Shown here one piece after another: positions 18,528-29,200 of a DNA stretch of 64,000 nt. Within the stretch, counting starts at the first letter, position 1. The number at the start of each line of letters is the position of its first letter. Both the position numbers and the translations under genes were made by a program. Origin of the DNA: Bacteroidetes bacterium HGW-Bacteroidetes-4 (GTDB lineage: Bacteria > Bacteroidota > Bacteroidia > Bacteroidales > SZUA-534); contig PHDD01000007.1 of NCBI GenBank assembly GCA_002840905.1, positions 1 through 64,000 on the forward strand, in the 5' to 3' direction. The notes under the pieces were generated by a model. The model had not been told where the DNA came from, ran no database searches, and saw only the letters and a list, made by a program, of their open reading frames with translations.

Positions 18528-19610
18528 TTACAATTCATTTTTAACCAGTAATTTAAGTGAAATACCCTGCATTTGTTTTATCAAAGCCTGGTTTTCGTTG
18601 GGTGTACCTACGGTAATTCGCAGGCAATTGTCGCAAAGCGCCACATTGCTGCGATTACGAACAATTATTCCCGATTGAGTAAGTTTTTTGTAAAACAGGT
18701 TGGCTTGTTCCATACGCACCAGCAAAAAATTTGCATCTGAAGGATAAATGGTTTTAACCGCCTTTAGTTTTTTTAATTCTTCATTGAGCCAGGTCCTTTC
18801 CTGCAGCAGGGTAGCTACCATTTGTTCCTTTTTATCGATACCATTTAAAGCTTCTAAAACATGCTGCTGGGTAAGTGTATTAATATTGTAAGGGTATTTA
18901 ATTTTGTTCAAAATGTCAATAATTGGTTTTTGAGCAAAAGCCATTCCCAGGCGTAAACCGGCCAAGCCCCAGGCTTTACTGAAGGTTTGCAATACCACCA
19001 GATTCGGATAGGTGTTGATTTCAGAAATCATACTGACATTTACCGGTGCAAAATCAATATAGGCTTCATCGACAACCACCAAACCTTTAAAGCACTTAAG
19101 AATATCGATGATACCGAGTTTACTGATTAAATTGCCACTGGGATTGTTGGGCGAGCAAATAAACATAAGTTTAATTTGCGGATTTACAACCTCCTGAATT
19201 TTTTCCAGAGGCAATGAAAAGTCTTCGTTTAAGCTGATTTCTTCCACCGGTGTGTCGTTAATATTTGCCTGTACTTTATACATACCGTAAGTGGGTGGAA
19301 AAATTAAAACCCGGTCTTTTTGTGGTTGACAGAAAGCCCTTAATAACAAGTCAATGGGCTCGTCGCTGCCGTTACCAAAGAAAATTTGTTCCGGCTCAAC
19401 ACCTTTAAGCCGGGCCACTTTCGTCCGTAGTTTATTTTGTGTGGGGTCGGGATAGCGATTGAACAGTTCGCTGCTGACCGAACCCAGCGAATTTTCGTTG
19501 GCATCGAGATAAATTTGTGCCTCGCCTTTAAACTCATCGCGCGCCGATGAGTATGGTGCCATTTCACGGACATTGGGACGTACCAGTTTTTCGATATCAA
19601 ATGTATTCAT
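18528..19610 (-). CDS. hisC: Histidinol-phosphate aminotransferase
   Basis: A 360-residue PLP aminotransferase for step 7 of histidine synthesis. The PLP Lys212 lies in FSKAWGLAGLRLG, with LDANEN near 36-41, the SPNNPSG loop and VVDEAYIDF upstream. It starts MNTFDIEKLVRPN, the usual N-terminus. It is the third gene of the his operon, 126 bp ahead of hisB. Confidence 0.97.
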   Translation of the reverse strand: MNTFDIEKLVRPNVREMAPYSSARDEFKGEAQIYLDANENSLGSVSSELFNRYPDPTQNKLRTKVARLKGVEPEQIFFGNGSDEPIDLLLRAFCQPQKDRVLIFPPTYGMYKVQANINDTPVEEISLNEDFSLPLEKIQEVVNPQIKLMFICSPNNPSGNLISKLGIIDILKCFKGLVVVDEAYIDFAPVNVSMISEINTYPNLVVLQTFSKAWGLAGLRLGMAFAQKPIIDILNKIKYPYNINTLTQQHVLEALNGIDKKEQMVATLLQERTWLNEELKKLKAVKTIYPSDANFLLVRMEQANLFYKKLTQSGIIVRNRSNVALCDNCLRITVGTPNENQALIKQMQGISLKLLVKNEL

Positions 19611-19698
19611 TGTATTATTTTTATGTGTGTCTGTAATCCAGTTAATTTGTGATGCTGTTTTCTTTCAATTCAGGTTACTGATTCATGCATTATCAGAA

Positions 19699-20994
19699 TC
19701 ACTTTATTCCATGCGATAAAGTATTTAATCGAACAGTCACTGCATTTTTATGTCCCATAAGCTGTTCAGCTTCTGCCATAATTTCAATGGTTTTTCCAAT
19801 GTTTTTTAATCCGTTGGGTGTTATTTCCTGAAAGGTTATTTTTTTCAGGTAACTGTCCATATTTACTCCGCTGTATGCATTGGCGAAACCGTTGGTGGGC
19901 AGGGTGTGGTTGGTTCCCGAAGCATAATCGCCGGCACTTTCGGGCGTATAATAACCCATAAACACCGAACCGGCCTGAGTTACCCTGTCGGCCCAAATTT
20001 TGGGTTCGGCTACTGCTAATATTAAGTGTTCGGGTGCGTAAGCGTTCATAAAACCAAGACAGCGGTTAAAGTCAGTAAAGCTGATAAGACGAGAGTTTTC
20101 AAGGGCTTTTGCTGCCAGTTCCTTTCTGGGAAGTTGTTCGAGTTGTTTTAAAGTTTCGGTTTCAATTTCCTCCAGTTTTTCAGGATACCGGGTAAGCAAA
20201 ATTACCTGACTATCGGCTCCGTGTTCAGCTTGAGAAAGTAAATCGGCTGCTGCAAAAGCAGCCGGTGTTTCCCTGTCAACTACCACCATAACTTCTGAGG
20301 GGCCGGCTGGTAAATCAATAGCAATTCCTTGCGATGAAACCAGTTGTTTGGCCGTGGTAACGTATTGATTGCCCGGACCAAATATTTTATCGGCTCTGGG
20401 AATGCTTTCTGTTCCATAAGCCATAGCCGCAATGGCCTGGGCACCACCCGCCTTAAATACTTTTGTTACACCACACAAACGGGCCGCATACAAAATAGCT
20501 GTATTTATTTTTCCGTTTTTATCGGGGGGAGTACAAAGTATAATTTCAGGACATTGGGCAATGCGTGCCGGAATAGCTAGCATTAAAACAGTTGAAAACA
20601 AAGGAGCTGTGCCTCCGGGAATGTACAAACCCACCCGGTTAATGGGAATGCTTTTTTGCCAACATTCCACGCCCGGCATGGTTTCAGTCCGAATTAGCCG
20701 GGGTAATTGATCGATGTGGAATTTTTCGATATTGGCTGCGGCTGTATGAATGGCTGTTTTTAATTCTATGGAAATGGTCTCAAGCGCCAGGTTAAATTCC
20801 GTATCGCTTACTTTAAGTTGGTCAATTTCAACCTGGTCAAACTTTTTTGAAAAAGCTTTAAGCGCCTGGTCACCATTGAGTTTTACTTCGTCCAGAATGG
20901 CCTGCACATTCGGAACAAACCTACTGTTATCAAAAACCGGCCGACTGATTAGCTCTTTCCAGGTTTGTTCCGGTGGATTTATGTATTTTTTCAT
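19699..20994 (-). CDS. hisD: Histidinol dehydrogenase
   Basis: A 431-residue zinc enzyme that oxidises histidinol to histidine in two NAD-dependent steps. The catalytic Glu322-His323 pair is in NAYAPEHL; the zinc-site region includes LLSQAEHGADSQ and the C-terminal SGTNHTLPT. GPGNQYVTTAK and AGPSEV match the substrate/NAD region. It begins 8 bp after the hisG stop, which suggests tight coupling. Confidence 0.97.
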   Translation of the reverse strand: MKKYINPPEQTWKELISRPVFDNSRFVPNVQAILDEVKLNGDQALKAFSKKFDQVEIDQLKVSDTEFNLALETISIELKTAIHTAAANIEKFHIDQLPRLIRTETMPGVECWQKSIPINRVGLYIPGGTAPLFSTVLMLAIPARIAQCPEIILCTPPDKNGKINTAILYAARLCGVTKVFKAGGAQAIAAMAYGTESIPRADKIFGPGNQYVTTAKQLVSSQGIAIDLPAGPSEVMVVVDRETPAAFAAADLLSQAEHGADSQVILLTRYPEKLEEIETETLKQLEQLPRKELAAKALENSRLISFTDFNRCLGFMNAYAPEHLILAVAEPKIWADRVTQAGSVFMGYYTPESAGDYASGTNHTLPTNGFANAYSGVNMDSYLKKITFQEITPNGLKNIGKTIEIMAEAEQLMGHKNAVTVRLNTLSHGIK

Positions 20995-21002
20995 TTTTTT
21001 GG

Positions 21003-21863
21003 CTAATAAATCATTTTTTCAATAGGTACTACTAATATGCCTTCGGCACCAGCCTCGTGCAGTTTCTCGCATATTTCCCAGAATTCATCTTCGGCCACCA
21101 CTGAATACAAGGCACTCCAACCTTCCAAAGCTAATGGTGTTACGGTGGGACTTTTCATTCCAGGAAGTATTTTTGATATTTCGTCGATTTTATTATTGGG
21201 CGCGTTTAAAATGATGTATTTATTTCGTTTGGCCTTTTGAACGGCTTTAATTCTGAAAACCAGCTTGTCGAGCAGCGGTTTTTTAGCACCGTTCATCCCC
21301 GGGGTGGCAATCAAAACGGCTTCTGATTTATAAAAGCTTTCCACTTCTTTTAAACCGTTTGCTAACAAGGTGCTTCCGGTACTTACAATATCGCAGATGG
21401 CATCGGTTAAACCAATGGCCGGAGCAATTTCAACGGAACCACTTATTTCGCTTACTTCTGCCTGAACACCTTTTTCCTTTAAAAACTTTTTCAGGATATT
21501 GGGATACGAGGTGGCTATGCGTTTGCCATCCAGAAATTCAGTTCCGGTGTATTCAAAACGTCGGGGAATAGCAATAGACAAGCGACATTTGGCAAATCCG
21601 AGGCGGTGTACCGTGTCAACTAAAACCATTTTTTCATCAACCACATTTTCGCCTACCACACCAATATCGGCTACTCCGTCGGCTACATAACCGGGAATAT
21701 CATCATCGCGAAGGAATAAAACTTCCAGCGGAAAATTGTAAGCCCTGATTTTTAACTGGCTGGTTCCTGAGTTAAAGTCCAGGCCGCATTGTCGGAGTAA
21801 TTCCTGGGTTTTTTCACTTAATCGACCGCTTTTTTGTACGGCAATTCGTAATACTGTTTCCAT
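21003..21863 (-). CDS. hisG: ATP phosphoribosyltransferase, long form
   Basis: Catalyses the first, committed step of histidine synthesis. At 286 residues it is the long form with a C-terminal ACT-like regulatory domain (about 210-286), so feedback inhibition by histidine is expected without HisZ, and no hisZ is present. Motifs: RIAVQKSGRLS at the start, DDIPGYVADGVADIGVVG, and the PRPP-binding loop DIVSTGSTLLANGL. First structural gene of the operon, downstream of a leader peptide and attenuator. Confidence 0.97.
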   Translation of the reverse strand: METVLRIAVQKSGRLSEKTQELLRQCGLDFNSGTSQLKIRAYNFPLEVLFLRDDDIPGYVADGVADIGVVGENVVDEKMVLVDTVHRLGFAKCRLSIAIPRRFEYTGTEFLDGKRIATSYPNILKKFLKEKGVQAEVSEISGSVEIAPAIGLTDAICDIVSTGSTLLANGLKEVESFYKSEAVLIATPGMNGAKKPLLDKLVFRIKAVQKAKRNKYIILNAPNNKIDEISKILPGMKSPTVTPLALEGWSALYSVVAEDEFWEICEKLHEAGAEGILVVPIEKMIY

Positions 21864-21914
21864 TTTGTGTTTTTATATCCGCTATAGCGGGGTTTGTAAC
21901 TGGTTTGCCTAAAC

Positions 21915-21942
21915 GAAAAAAGGCCCGCATTCCTGCGAGCCT
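21915..21942 (-). terminator. his operon attenuator
   Basis: On the minus-strand RNA, AGGCUCGCA, a GGAA loop and UGCGGGCCU form a fully paired 9-bp stem (one G-U) followed by a U-run, between the leader peptide and hisG. A weaker dyad CTGT/ACAG (21944-21947 with 21970-21973) lies between the leader stop and the terminator and could take part in the switch. Confidence 0.9.
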
Positions 21943-21978
21943 TCTGTTTATATCGTTTTAAATATATCTACAGTACCA

Positions 21979-22041
21979 TCAGTTCTGCGCCTTTTGAGCG
22001 TGAATAAAATGATGATGGTGATGGTGTAGATTTAAATACAT
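21979..22041 (-). CDS. hisL: his operon leader peptide
   Basis: A 20-residue frame, MYLNLHHHHHHFIHAQKAQN, with six consecutive His codons plus one more at position 14. It lies between the his promoter and the attenuator hairpin, 115 bp before hisG. This is the classic arrangement for ribosome-mediated attenuation: stalling at His codons when charged tRNA-His is scarce would prevent the terminator from forming. The start is an ATG with AT-rich upstream sequence and no clear Shine-Dalgarno. Confidence 0.93.
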   Translation of the reverse strand: MYLNLHHHHHHFIHAQKAQN

Positions 22042-22065
22042 GTTTTTTTTGTTTAATTACGGAAG

Positions 22066-22095
22066 CAAAAGTAGAGGAATTATTTTAAAGTGCAA
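22066..22095 (-). promoter_or_regulatory. his operon promoter
   Basis: Minus-strand -7 TACTTTTG (22066-22073), a 19-bp spacer and -33 TTG (22093-22095) match the Bacteroidota housekeeping promoter. Transcription would start a few bases before the leader peptide. Confidence 0.75.
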
Positions 22096-22249
22096 GTAAA
22101 CGATTGATAATTTATAAAAATAATAAGGGGTGATTTTTTAAACCTGTTGATTTTATTGACTTTATTCAAACTTTTTTTTTGTTTTTTTTGAATCTGTTTA
22201 AAAAATGAATAATTCACTGTAATATTGATTTCGAAAAATGAAATACTAA

Positions 22250-23134
22250 ATGAAGAGAATCCTAATCGTATTTTTGGCATGCTTACTGATTTCATGCAGT
22301 GGTTCCAAGCCTGAAAAATCGTCAAATCAACCTGAATACCCGGTTGAACTTAACCTGTCAGCCGCCGACAGTTTAAAATTGACAAAGGTTTGGCAAGTAG
22401 CTATCCAAGAAAGCTGGCATCAAAAAAGTTTGGCCGAAATTGAAATACAGGTTGGCGAATTGTTTTTGGAGATGCCATACGTGGCTGGAACCTTGGATAA
22501 GGATACGGTTGAAAAATTAGTAATTAACTTACAGGAATTCGATTGTGTTACCTTTGTGGAGCAGGTGATAGCCCTGACACTTACCATAAAATCGGGTGAA
22601 CTTAACTATTCAAATTTTGCCGAAAACCTCGAAAACTTACGATACCGAAACGGAAAACTGGATGGTTATGCTTCGCGTCTGCATTATTTTAGCGATTGGC
22701 TTACCGATAATCAGCAAAAAGGCTTTATAAACTTGCTTAGTGATGGTCTGGGTGATGCCGTTTTAGATACGAAGGTGGATATTATTTCGCAAAACTGGAA
22801 TTCAAACCAATTTGCTGCCGATAGCAAACTACTGGCTGAAATAAAAGCTGTTGAAGCAGCGGTTTCAAAATCAAATCTGAAGTACCTAAGCAAACAACGG
22901 CTCGAAGTAGTTGAAAACCAAATTCAGGCTGGTGATATTATAGCAATTACTACTTCTATTAAAGGATTAGACGTGGCTCACACCGGAATTGCCGTACGTG
23001 TAAATGGAAGATTGCATCTGTTTCATGCTTCATCAACTTTAGGAGAAGTGGTAATTTCCGATGTACCCTTAAGCGAATATTTACAAGCCAAAAAATCGTT
23101 TAGCGGTGTATTGGTGGCAAGGCTTATTCATTAA
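22250..23134 (+). CDS. DUF1460 family lipoprotein, NlpC/P60-like
   Basis: A 294-residue predicted lipoprotein with lipobox LISC (Cys16). It matches the DUF1460 family, related to NlpC/P60 cysteine peptidases/amidases that cut peptidoglycan. The probable catalytic Cys99 is in EFDCVTFVE and His244 in DVAHTGIAV; HASS near the C-terminus is also typical. It probably faces the periplasm and acts in cell-wall turnover or recycling; substrate unproven. It overlaps the convergent CoA-binding gene by 4 bp at its 3' end. Confidence 0.87.
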   Translation: MKRILIVFLACLLISCSGSKPEKSSNQPEYPVELNLSAADSLKLTKVWQVAIQESWHQKSLAEIEIQVGELFLEMPYVAGTLDKDTVEKLVINLQEFDCVTFVEQVIALTLTIKSGELNYSNFAENLENLRYRNGKLDGYASRLHYFSDWLTDNQQKGFINLLSDGLGDAVLDTKVDIISQNWNSNQFAADSKLLAEIKAVEAAVSKSNLKYLSKQRLEVVENQIQAGDIIAITTSIKGLDVAHTGIAVRVNGRLHLFHASSTLGEVVISDVPLSEYLQAKKSFSGVLVARLIH

Positions 23135-23577
23135 TTGGGATAGGCGCGGAATAGCTTAGCCAAAACCACATGAAATTTGTGGATTCCTTTTGGATTTACA
23201 AACATAAATACACAACGGTTGAAAATGGCGTTTACTCCTTTTTCCTGGGCATACTCAAAAGTTTCTTGATGAGCTGAACCCAATTGAAAAAAGAAGTTAT
23301 TAATACCTTTTTCAATAGCTTCTTTAACCAGTTGATCAGTAACATTGGGTTTTGTTATAAAAATTAATGCATCCACATCGCTGGGTAAATCAGCGATAGA
23401 TGTTATACATTCAATTCCTTCCACTTCATTGGTTTTGTTACTTACTGGTATTACTTGATAGGATTGTTTTTTCAATTCACGGAAAATGGCATTTCCTGTC
23501 TTATTATTGTCGCTTGATACACCAACGATGGCAAATTTTGAGCATTTAAAAAAGCGGTTAATTCTTTGTATTTCCAT
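23131..23577 (-). CDS. CoA-binding domain protein
   Basis: A 148-residue single-domain Rossmann-like protein of the CoA-binding (YccU-type) family: KFAIVGVSSDNNKTGNAIFRELKKQ followed by VIPVSNKTNEVEGI. Such proteins bind CoA or a related nucleotide; their cell role is not well established. Convergent with the DUF1460 gene. A candidate -7 TAAATTTG lies at 23666-23673 on the minus strand. Confidence 0.85.
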   Translation of the reverse strand: MEIQRINRFFKCSKFAIVGVSSDNNKTGNAIFRELKKQSYQVIPVSNKTNEVEGIECITSIADLPSDVDALIFITKPNVTDQLVKEAIEKGINNFFFQLGSAHQETFEYAQEKGVNAIFNRCVFMFVNPKGIHKFHVVLAKLFRAYPN

Positions 23578-23689
23578 TTATGATTAGTTTTTAGTAGTTT
23601 CGTATTCCAACAATAAATCTAATAAAAATAAACCACCAAATTTGCCACATTTAAAGTGTTTAGTTCAAATTTATTGTTGATAACTCCAT

Positions 23690-23720
23690 TTGCACACCAA
23701 CCTTTCCTTACCTATTTTTG
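23690..23720 (+). promoter_or_regulatory. Promoter for topB
   Basis: -33 TTTG (23689-23692), a 20-bp spacer and -7 TATTTTTG (23713-23720), about 55 bp before the topB start. Confidence 0.7.
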
Positions 23721-23774
23721 AAGTCGCATAAGCCATCCAAATAGTGGATTAAAGTATTTGTGCCTATTAAATAT

Positions 23775-26081
23775 ATGAAACTTTGCATAGCCGAAAAACC
23801 CAGTGTTGCCAAGGAAATTGCCCGTATTGTTGGTGCAAACCAACGTCGCGATGGCTATTTTGAAGGAAACGGATACCAGGTAAGCTGGACCTTTGGCCAT
23901 TTATGCACGCTAAAAGAACCTCACGATTATACGGATAGTTGGAAATCATGGCGATTCGATTCCCTGCCCATGATACCCGATCGTTTTGGAATTAAAGTGA
24001 TTGAAAACGACGGGGTAAAAAAACAATTTGCCACCATCGAAAAACTTTCCCAAAACTGCAACGAAGTAATAAACTGCGGTGATGCGGGAATCGAAGGGGA
24101 ATTGATTCAACGCTGGGTACTTACCAAAGCCAATTGTCAAAAACCATTAAAACGACTTTGGATCTCGTCATTAACCGACGAAGCCATAAAAGAAGGTTTT
24201 GCCAAATTAATGAATGGTGCTGACTTTGATTTGCTTTACGCAGCCGGCAACGCACGCAGTATTGGTGACTGGCTCCTGGGGATGAACGCCACGCGTTTGT
24301 ACACCTTGAAATATGCCAACGGAAAAGGTGTGCTATCCATCGGTAGGGTGCAAACACCAACACTTTCACTTATTGTCAAACGACATAAGGAGATTACCGG
24401 TTTTTTATCAGAACCCTTTTGGGAACTGAAAACCACTTACCACGAAGTGCTTTTCAGCGCTACACAAGGCCGTTTCCAGGTTAAAGAAGATGCGGAAGCT
24501 TTTTTGGAAAAAATCAGGGAAGATGAATTCGAAATTGTTTCGTTTACCAGGAAAAAAGGAACCGAAGCTCCCCCAAAGCTGTTCGATTTAACTTCACTTC
24601 AGGTGGAATGCAATAAAAAGTTTGGCTTTACAGCCGACGAAACTTTGCGGCACATTCAAAAACTGTACGAACGAAAACTGGTTACCTATCCGCGGGTCGA
24701 TACCACTTTTTTGCCCAATGCCATGCACGCCAAAATAAAAGGCATCCTCGAAAAGTTAAAACCTTATGAGAATTTTATTAAACCACTACTTACGGAACCC
24801 ATCCGCAAATCGAAAAAGGTTTTTGACGATAAAAAAATTACCGATCACCATGCCATTATCCCAACGGGAATAATGCCTGCAGGTTTGATTTACCACGAAA
24901 AGCAAGTTTATGATACCATTGCCCGGCGTTTTATAGCAGCCTTTTATCCCGATTGTGGGGTTTCAAATACCACGGTAATTGGTCAAACAGCCGGTGTGGA
25001 ATTTAAAGCCACCGGAAAAGTAATTGTTGAACCCGGTTGGCGCTCATTGTATCCTAAAAAGGAAACCGAAACCCATGGTGACGAGGAAGGCCAGTTGATG
25101 CCTGAATTTGTAAAAGGCGAACGGGGTCCACACACCCCCGATTTGCAGGAAAAACAAACCCAGCCACCCAAACCCTATACCGAAGCTACCTTGCTGCGTG
25201 CCATGGAAACTGCCGGTAAGCAGGTCGACGATGAAGAACTGAGTGAGTTAATGAAAGAGAACGGCATCGGGCGTCCAAGTACCCGGGCAAATATTATTGA
25301 AACCCTTTTTAAACGTAAATATATAAGCCGCGAACGCAAGAATCTGGTGCCTACCATCACAGGCATTCAGCTTATTGAAACCATTCAGAACGACTTGTTA
25401 AAATCTGTGGAACTAACCGGTATGTGGGAAAAAAAACTCCGCCTGATTGAAAATGGGGAATACGATGCTAAAAACTTTTTAGACGAAATGAAGCAGATGG
25501 TTAGCGATTTGGTAAAAGAGGTAAAACAGGAGCGGAGACAGGCTATAACTATTGAAGAAAAAAAAGAAGAAAAAGGAAAACCAGGCAAGGAATCTGGAGA
25601 AAGGGAAACAAAAAATATAATAACTTGTCCAAAATGTGGCAAAGGCTCCATGTTGAAAGGGAAAAATGCTTTTGGTTGTTCCGAATACAAAGCGGGTTGT
25701 CAGTTTGTGGTGTCTTTTGAGCAGTTCGGTAAAAAACTAACCGACAAACAAATTGAAGCTCTTTTATCCAAAAAACTTACCGGACTAATCAATGGTTTTG
25801 TGGTTAAAGGCGAAAAAACAAAAGGCGTATTAAGCCTAAGCAACGATTTTACCGTTGAAATTAAACTTGAACCCGCTGCCAGGGATAAAAACCCAGGTAT
25901 AGATGCAAACCAATTATTAACCTGCCCCAAATGCAAACAGGGATACTTGTTAAAAGGGAAAGCAGCTTTTGGTTGCAGTCGCTTTCGCGAAGGCTGCCGC
26001 TTTGTTGTTCCCTTTGCCGATTTGGAATCACGGTTTGCTACCCACGAATTAAATGCAGAACACCTCAAGGCTTTTATTTAG
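23775..26081 (+). CDS. topB: DNA topoisomerase III (type IA)
   Basis: A 768-residue type IA topoisomerase that relaxes or decatenates negatively supercoiled DNA through a single-strand break. The TOPRIM domain begins KLCIAEKPSVAKEIA and has NCGDAGIEGELIQ; SIGRVQTPTL and the active-site Tyr305 in VTYPRVDTTFLP follow. The C-terminus holds two similar zinc-ribbon-like modules starting ITCPKCGKGSML and LTCPKCKQGYLL, each ending with GCxF-type cysteines. I chose the ATG at 23775, since the family starts at MKLCIAEKP; a GTG five codons upstream is the alternative. A hairpin follows the gene at 26136-26165. Confidence 0.95.
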   Translation: MKLCIAEKPSVAKEIARIVGANQRRDGYFEGNGYQVSWTFGHLCTLKEPHDYTDSWKSWRFDSLPMIPDRFGIKVIENDGVKKQFATIEKLSQNCNEVINCGDAGIEGELIQRWVLTKANCQKPLKRLWISSLTDEAIKEGFAKLMNGADFDLLYAAGNARSIGDWLLGMNATRLYTLKYANGKGVLSIGRVQTPTLSLIVKRHKEITGFLSEPFWELKTTYHEVLFSATQGRFQVKEDAEAFLEKIREDEFEIVSFTRKKGTEAPPKLFDLTSLQVECNKKFGFTADETLRHIQKLYERKLVTYPRVDTTFLPNAMHAKIKGILEKLKPYENFIKPLLTEPIRKSKKVFDDKKITDHHAIIPTGIMPAGLIYHEKQVYDTIARRFIAAFYPDCGVSNTTVIGQTAGVEFKATGKVIVEPGWRSLYPKKETETHGDEEGQLMPEFVKGERGPHTPDLQEKQTQPPKPYTEATLLRAMETAGKQVDDEELSELMKENGIGRPSTRANIIETLFKRKYISRERKNLVPTITGIQLIETIQNDLLKSVELTGMWEKKLRLIENGEYDAKNFLDEMKQMVSDLVKEVKQERRQAITIEEKKEEKGKPGKESGERETKNIITCPKCGKGSMLKGKNAFGCSEYKAGCQFVVSFEQFGKKLTDKQIEALLSKKLTGLINGFVVKGEKTKGVLSLSNDFTVEIKLEPAARDKNPGIDANQLLTCPKCKQGYLLKGKAAFGCSRFREGCRFVVPFADLESRFATHELNAEHLKAFI

Positions 26082-26135
26082 CTGGACCTTCCACCTTCTT
26101 AAAATAAATTAGTATTTGTCGGGATGCAATGATCA

Positions 26136-26170
26136 AAGCATTTTGCCGGTATCGTTAAAATGCTTATCTT
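26136..26170 (+). terminator. Possible terminator after topB
   Basis: AAGCATTTT (26136-26144) pairs with AAAATGCTT (26157-26165) around a 12-nt loop, followed by ATCTTTC. The U-run is weak. A second palindrome, AACACCT-A-AGGTGTT, lies at 26189-26203. Confidence 0.45.
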
Positions 26171-26270
26171 TCATTCATTCAAAACAGTAACACCTAAGGT
26201 GTTGGTTTATCAGCAAAGAATTAACTCTAAATTAGTGTATATCAAGTTTTAATAGTATAAATTCAAAGCA

Positions 26271-29200
26271 ATGAAAAAGCTGCTCAAGATAGTGATGTAC
26301 TTCTTTGTCATCCTTTTTACATTTATTGTGTTGTTAATAGTTGTAGCCAAGCTTTCTGAAAAAAAGATAGCCAAATTAGCGGTTGAAAAAGCAGGCCAGG
26401 TGGTCAATGTACCAATTACTATAAGCGATGTTTCGTTTAATCTGTTGCGCAAATTTCCTTTTGCCACCATTGAATTAAACGAAGTGTGTCTGGGTGCATA
26501 CCATTATCCCAATCCAAACGATTCATCACAAACAACCATCGATACCCTGGCTTATATCGGAAGATTGTTTGTGTCGGTTAAAACCCGGCCTTTAATAAGG
26601 GGAGAAGTAGACATTGTTAAGGTAGAATTAGTAAACACTTATGCTACATATACTGTCGATTCGCTGGGAGCAACCAACTTCGATTTTTTGATGGATACCA
26701 CCGCTGTAGCAGAAGAGCCGGAAACCGATACCACACCTTCGGCTCCTTTAAATGTGAACTTAAAGGAACTGACACTTAAAAATATTGTATTGAATTACAA
26801 CGATGCCTCGCTAAAAGCCAAAGCGCAGGTAACCATTCCCCGTCTTAAGATGAGTGCCCGGGCACTGGGTGATGCCTACAGCGCAACTGTCGAAGGAAAT
26901 ATTGTTGCAAATAACTGCGCCTTTGACGGCACCAACCTGCATTTAATGAAAGAAACCGAACTGCGTTTAGATGTGGATTACCGTAACGATTTGGCTACCA
27001 TCCATAAACTCCGGTTAATCAGCGATGGGTTTGAATTTGAGCTTAATGGAACTGCGCTGGTGCGCGATACCATTGCTACCGATTTGGTATTTAATGCAAA
27101 TAAAATAGATTTGGCTGAGTTGATAAAATATGCTCCGTCTGAAATGTTGAGCGAATTTGGCGTAAAAAAAGTTGCCGGATTAATAAATTTCGATGGCACC
27201 GTGAAAGGCAATTACATCGATTCCCTGCTTCCTCAGGTTTCAGTTAATTTGCATATGAAGGAGGGAAATGTGGTAACTACCGAATATCCCGAACTTAAAA
27301 ACTTGTCGTTTGCCGGTAGTTTAACCAACGGCTTGCTCGCCACCAATAAAACCACCAGTGTTCAGTTTAAAAACATTCATGTGGAAACCGGTTCCAGTAG
27401 TGTCGATTTGGCATTTACGGTGGTCGATATCGATCATCCGGCATACGATGTGTCAACAAAACTAAAAATTAATGTAGCCGATTTTGCTTCGTTTATTCCC
27501 GATTCCCTGCTGGAATCAATTAATGGAGTGGTGCTGGCCGATTTGAAAACACGCGGACAATTACCCGATTCCATTACCGACGATTTTACCGATTATGCCC
27601 TGATGAATTCATCGGCATCGGTAAGTTTTCAAAACTTTAATGTGGTAATGGATTCGAGCCTTTCGGTAAAAAACTTTGGCGGACAAATGATTTATACGCC
27701 CGGACGTTTCCAGGTAAAAAACCTGCATGTGAATGTACCTGAATACAAGGTGAATCTTAAGAATACCGGTCTCGATACTTATTTTAAAGGCAGTGTGAAT
27801 CGTCTCGATAAACTGGCTTTAGATGTAAAGCGCTTCCATCTCGAAACCGACAGCAGTTCCATATCGGCTTCGGCTTACCTGAAAAACCTGGATTACCCGA
27901 CTTATAAATTCGATGGCAATGTAATGCTGAACCTGGCCGAAGTTTATACCATGCTGCCCGATACTTTGTTAAATCATTTGTCGGGTGGTATTACTTTTTC
28001 TATGAAAAGTGCCGGAACCCTTAATCTCGATTCCATCGAATCGCAGACTCCGGCTTTAGCTTTTGAAAATAGTAGTTTTGCCCTCGGATTTAGTAACATT
28101 AATGTGGAATTGCCCGATGAACTTACCCGGGTTAACAATTTCTCAGGTCAAGTTACGCTCAGCGACGATACCTTAAGGGTAAATAAATTAGGCGGATCAG
28201 CAGTAGGTATCGATTTTCTGGTCGATTCTACCCAGGTTTGGAACCTGTATAAAGCCTTTATTCAGGAACGCCGCGATGTGGAGCTGATTGTACAAACCCA
28301 ATTGCATCTGGGCACCATTGATTATGCGGCTTTGTTGCCTTTAATGGGTGAAGCTGAGGAACCGGAACCAGAGCCGGAACCCAAAACCATTTCGGGTAAA
28401 ATGAATGCAAGTGCTGCCGCTTTAGCCCAAATGCGCGATTCGTTGGCTACTGCCGATTCATTAAAATTATTGGCAGCACAGAAAGTTGAACCGGCCGATT
28501 CAACCACCGGACTTTTACCCGATTTTCAGGCCATGGGGTTGCCTCATTTCTTGATCCGGGGTAGCTTGTTAGTCGATAAAGTAATCTACGAAAAAAACAT
28601 TCTGGAAAACATCTCGGGTCTTTTCCGGTTTTCCGACAGCCTTTACGTTATCGATCAGTTTAAATTCACTACCTGCGATGGATTAATAAATACCTCAGTA
28701 ATGTTTGATGCCCGGAATTGGGCAGAACCTAAAGCCGATATAAAAAATGTAATTAATAAACTGGATGTGAATAAACTATTGGTGGTAAATGATAATTTTG
28801 TGGCTTATACTGGCGACACTCTCATTACCAGCGATAACCTGAGCGGTATTTTAACCAGTGAGTTCCATGCCCGGGCCTTTGTGGTGGGCGATTCATTTCC
28901 AACAAGCCGAATGAGGGTTAAAGGCGATTTTATGTTGGAAAATGGGAAAGTTTACGATTATCCTCCATTGGTTGAGTTATCGGAAAGCATGAAAGCCTTT
29001 GGTGGACTGCGCGAACTGGCCAAAATGGATTTCAACACATTAAAAACCAGTTTGTTTATGTTGAACGACAAAATTTATATTCCACAAACCAATGTGGTAA
29101 GTAATGCCCTCGATTTATCGGCATCGGCCATGCAGAGTATGGGCGAAGATTACGAGTACCATATTACGTTGCATTTGGGCGATGTGCTTACCGGTAAATC

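Larger units (their letters stand above)
21864..22249. other. 386-bp his control region and spacer
   Basis: Holds the his attenuator, leader peptide and promoter (listed separately). Beyond the promoter, towards the plus-strand DUF1460 gene, there is an AT-rich stretch with an 11-bp inverted repeat, ATTTTTTAAAC (22133-22143) and GTTTAAAAAAT (22196-22206). No other gene is seen. Confidence 0.7.
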
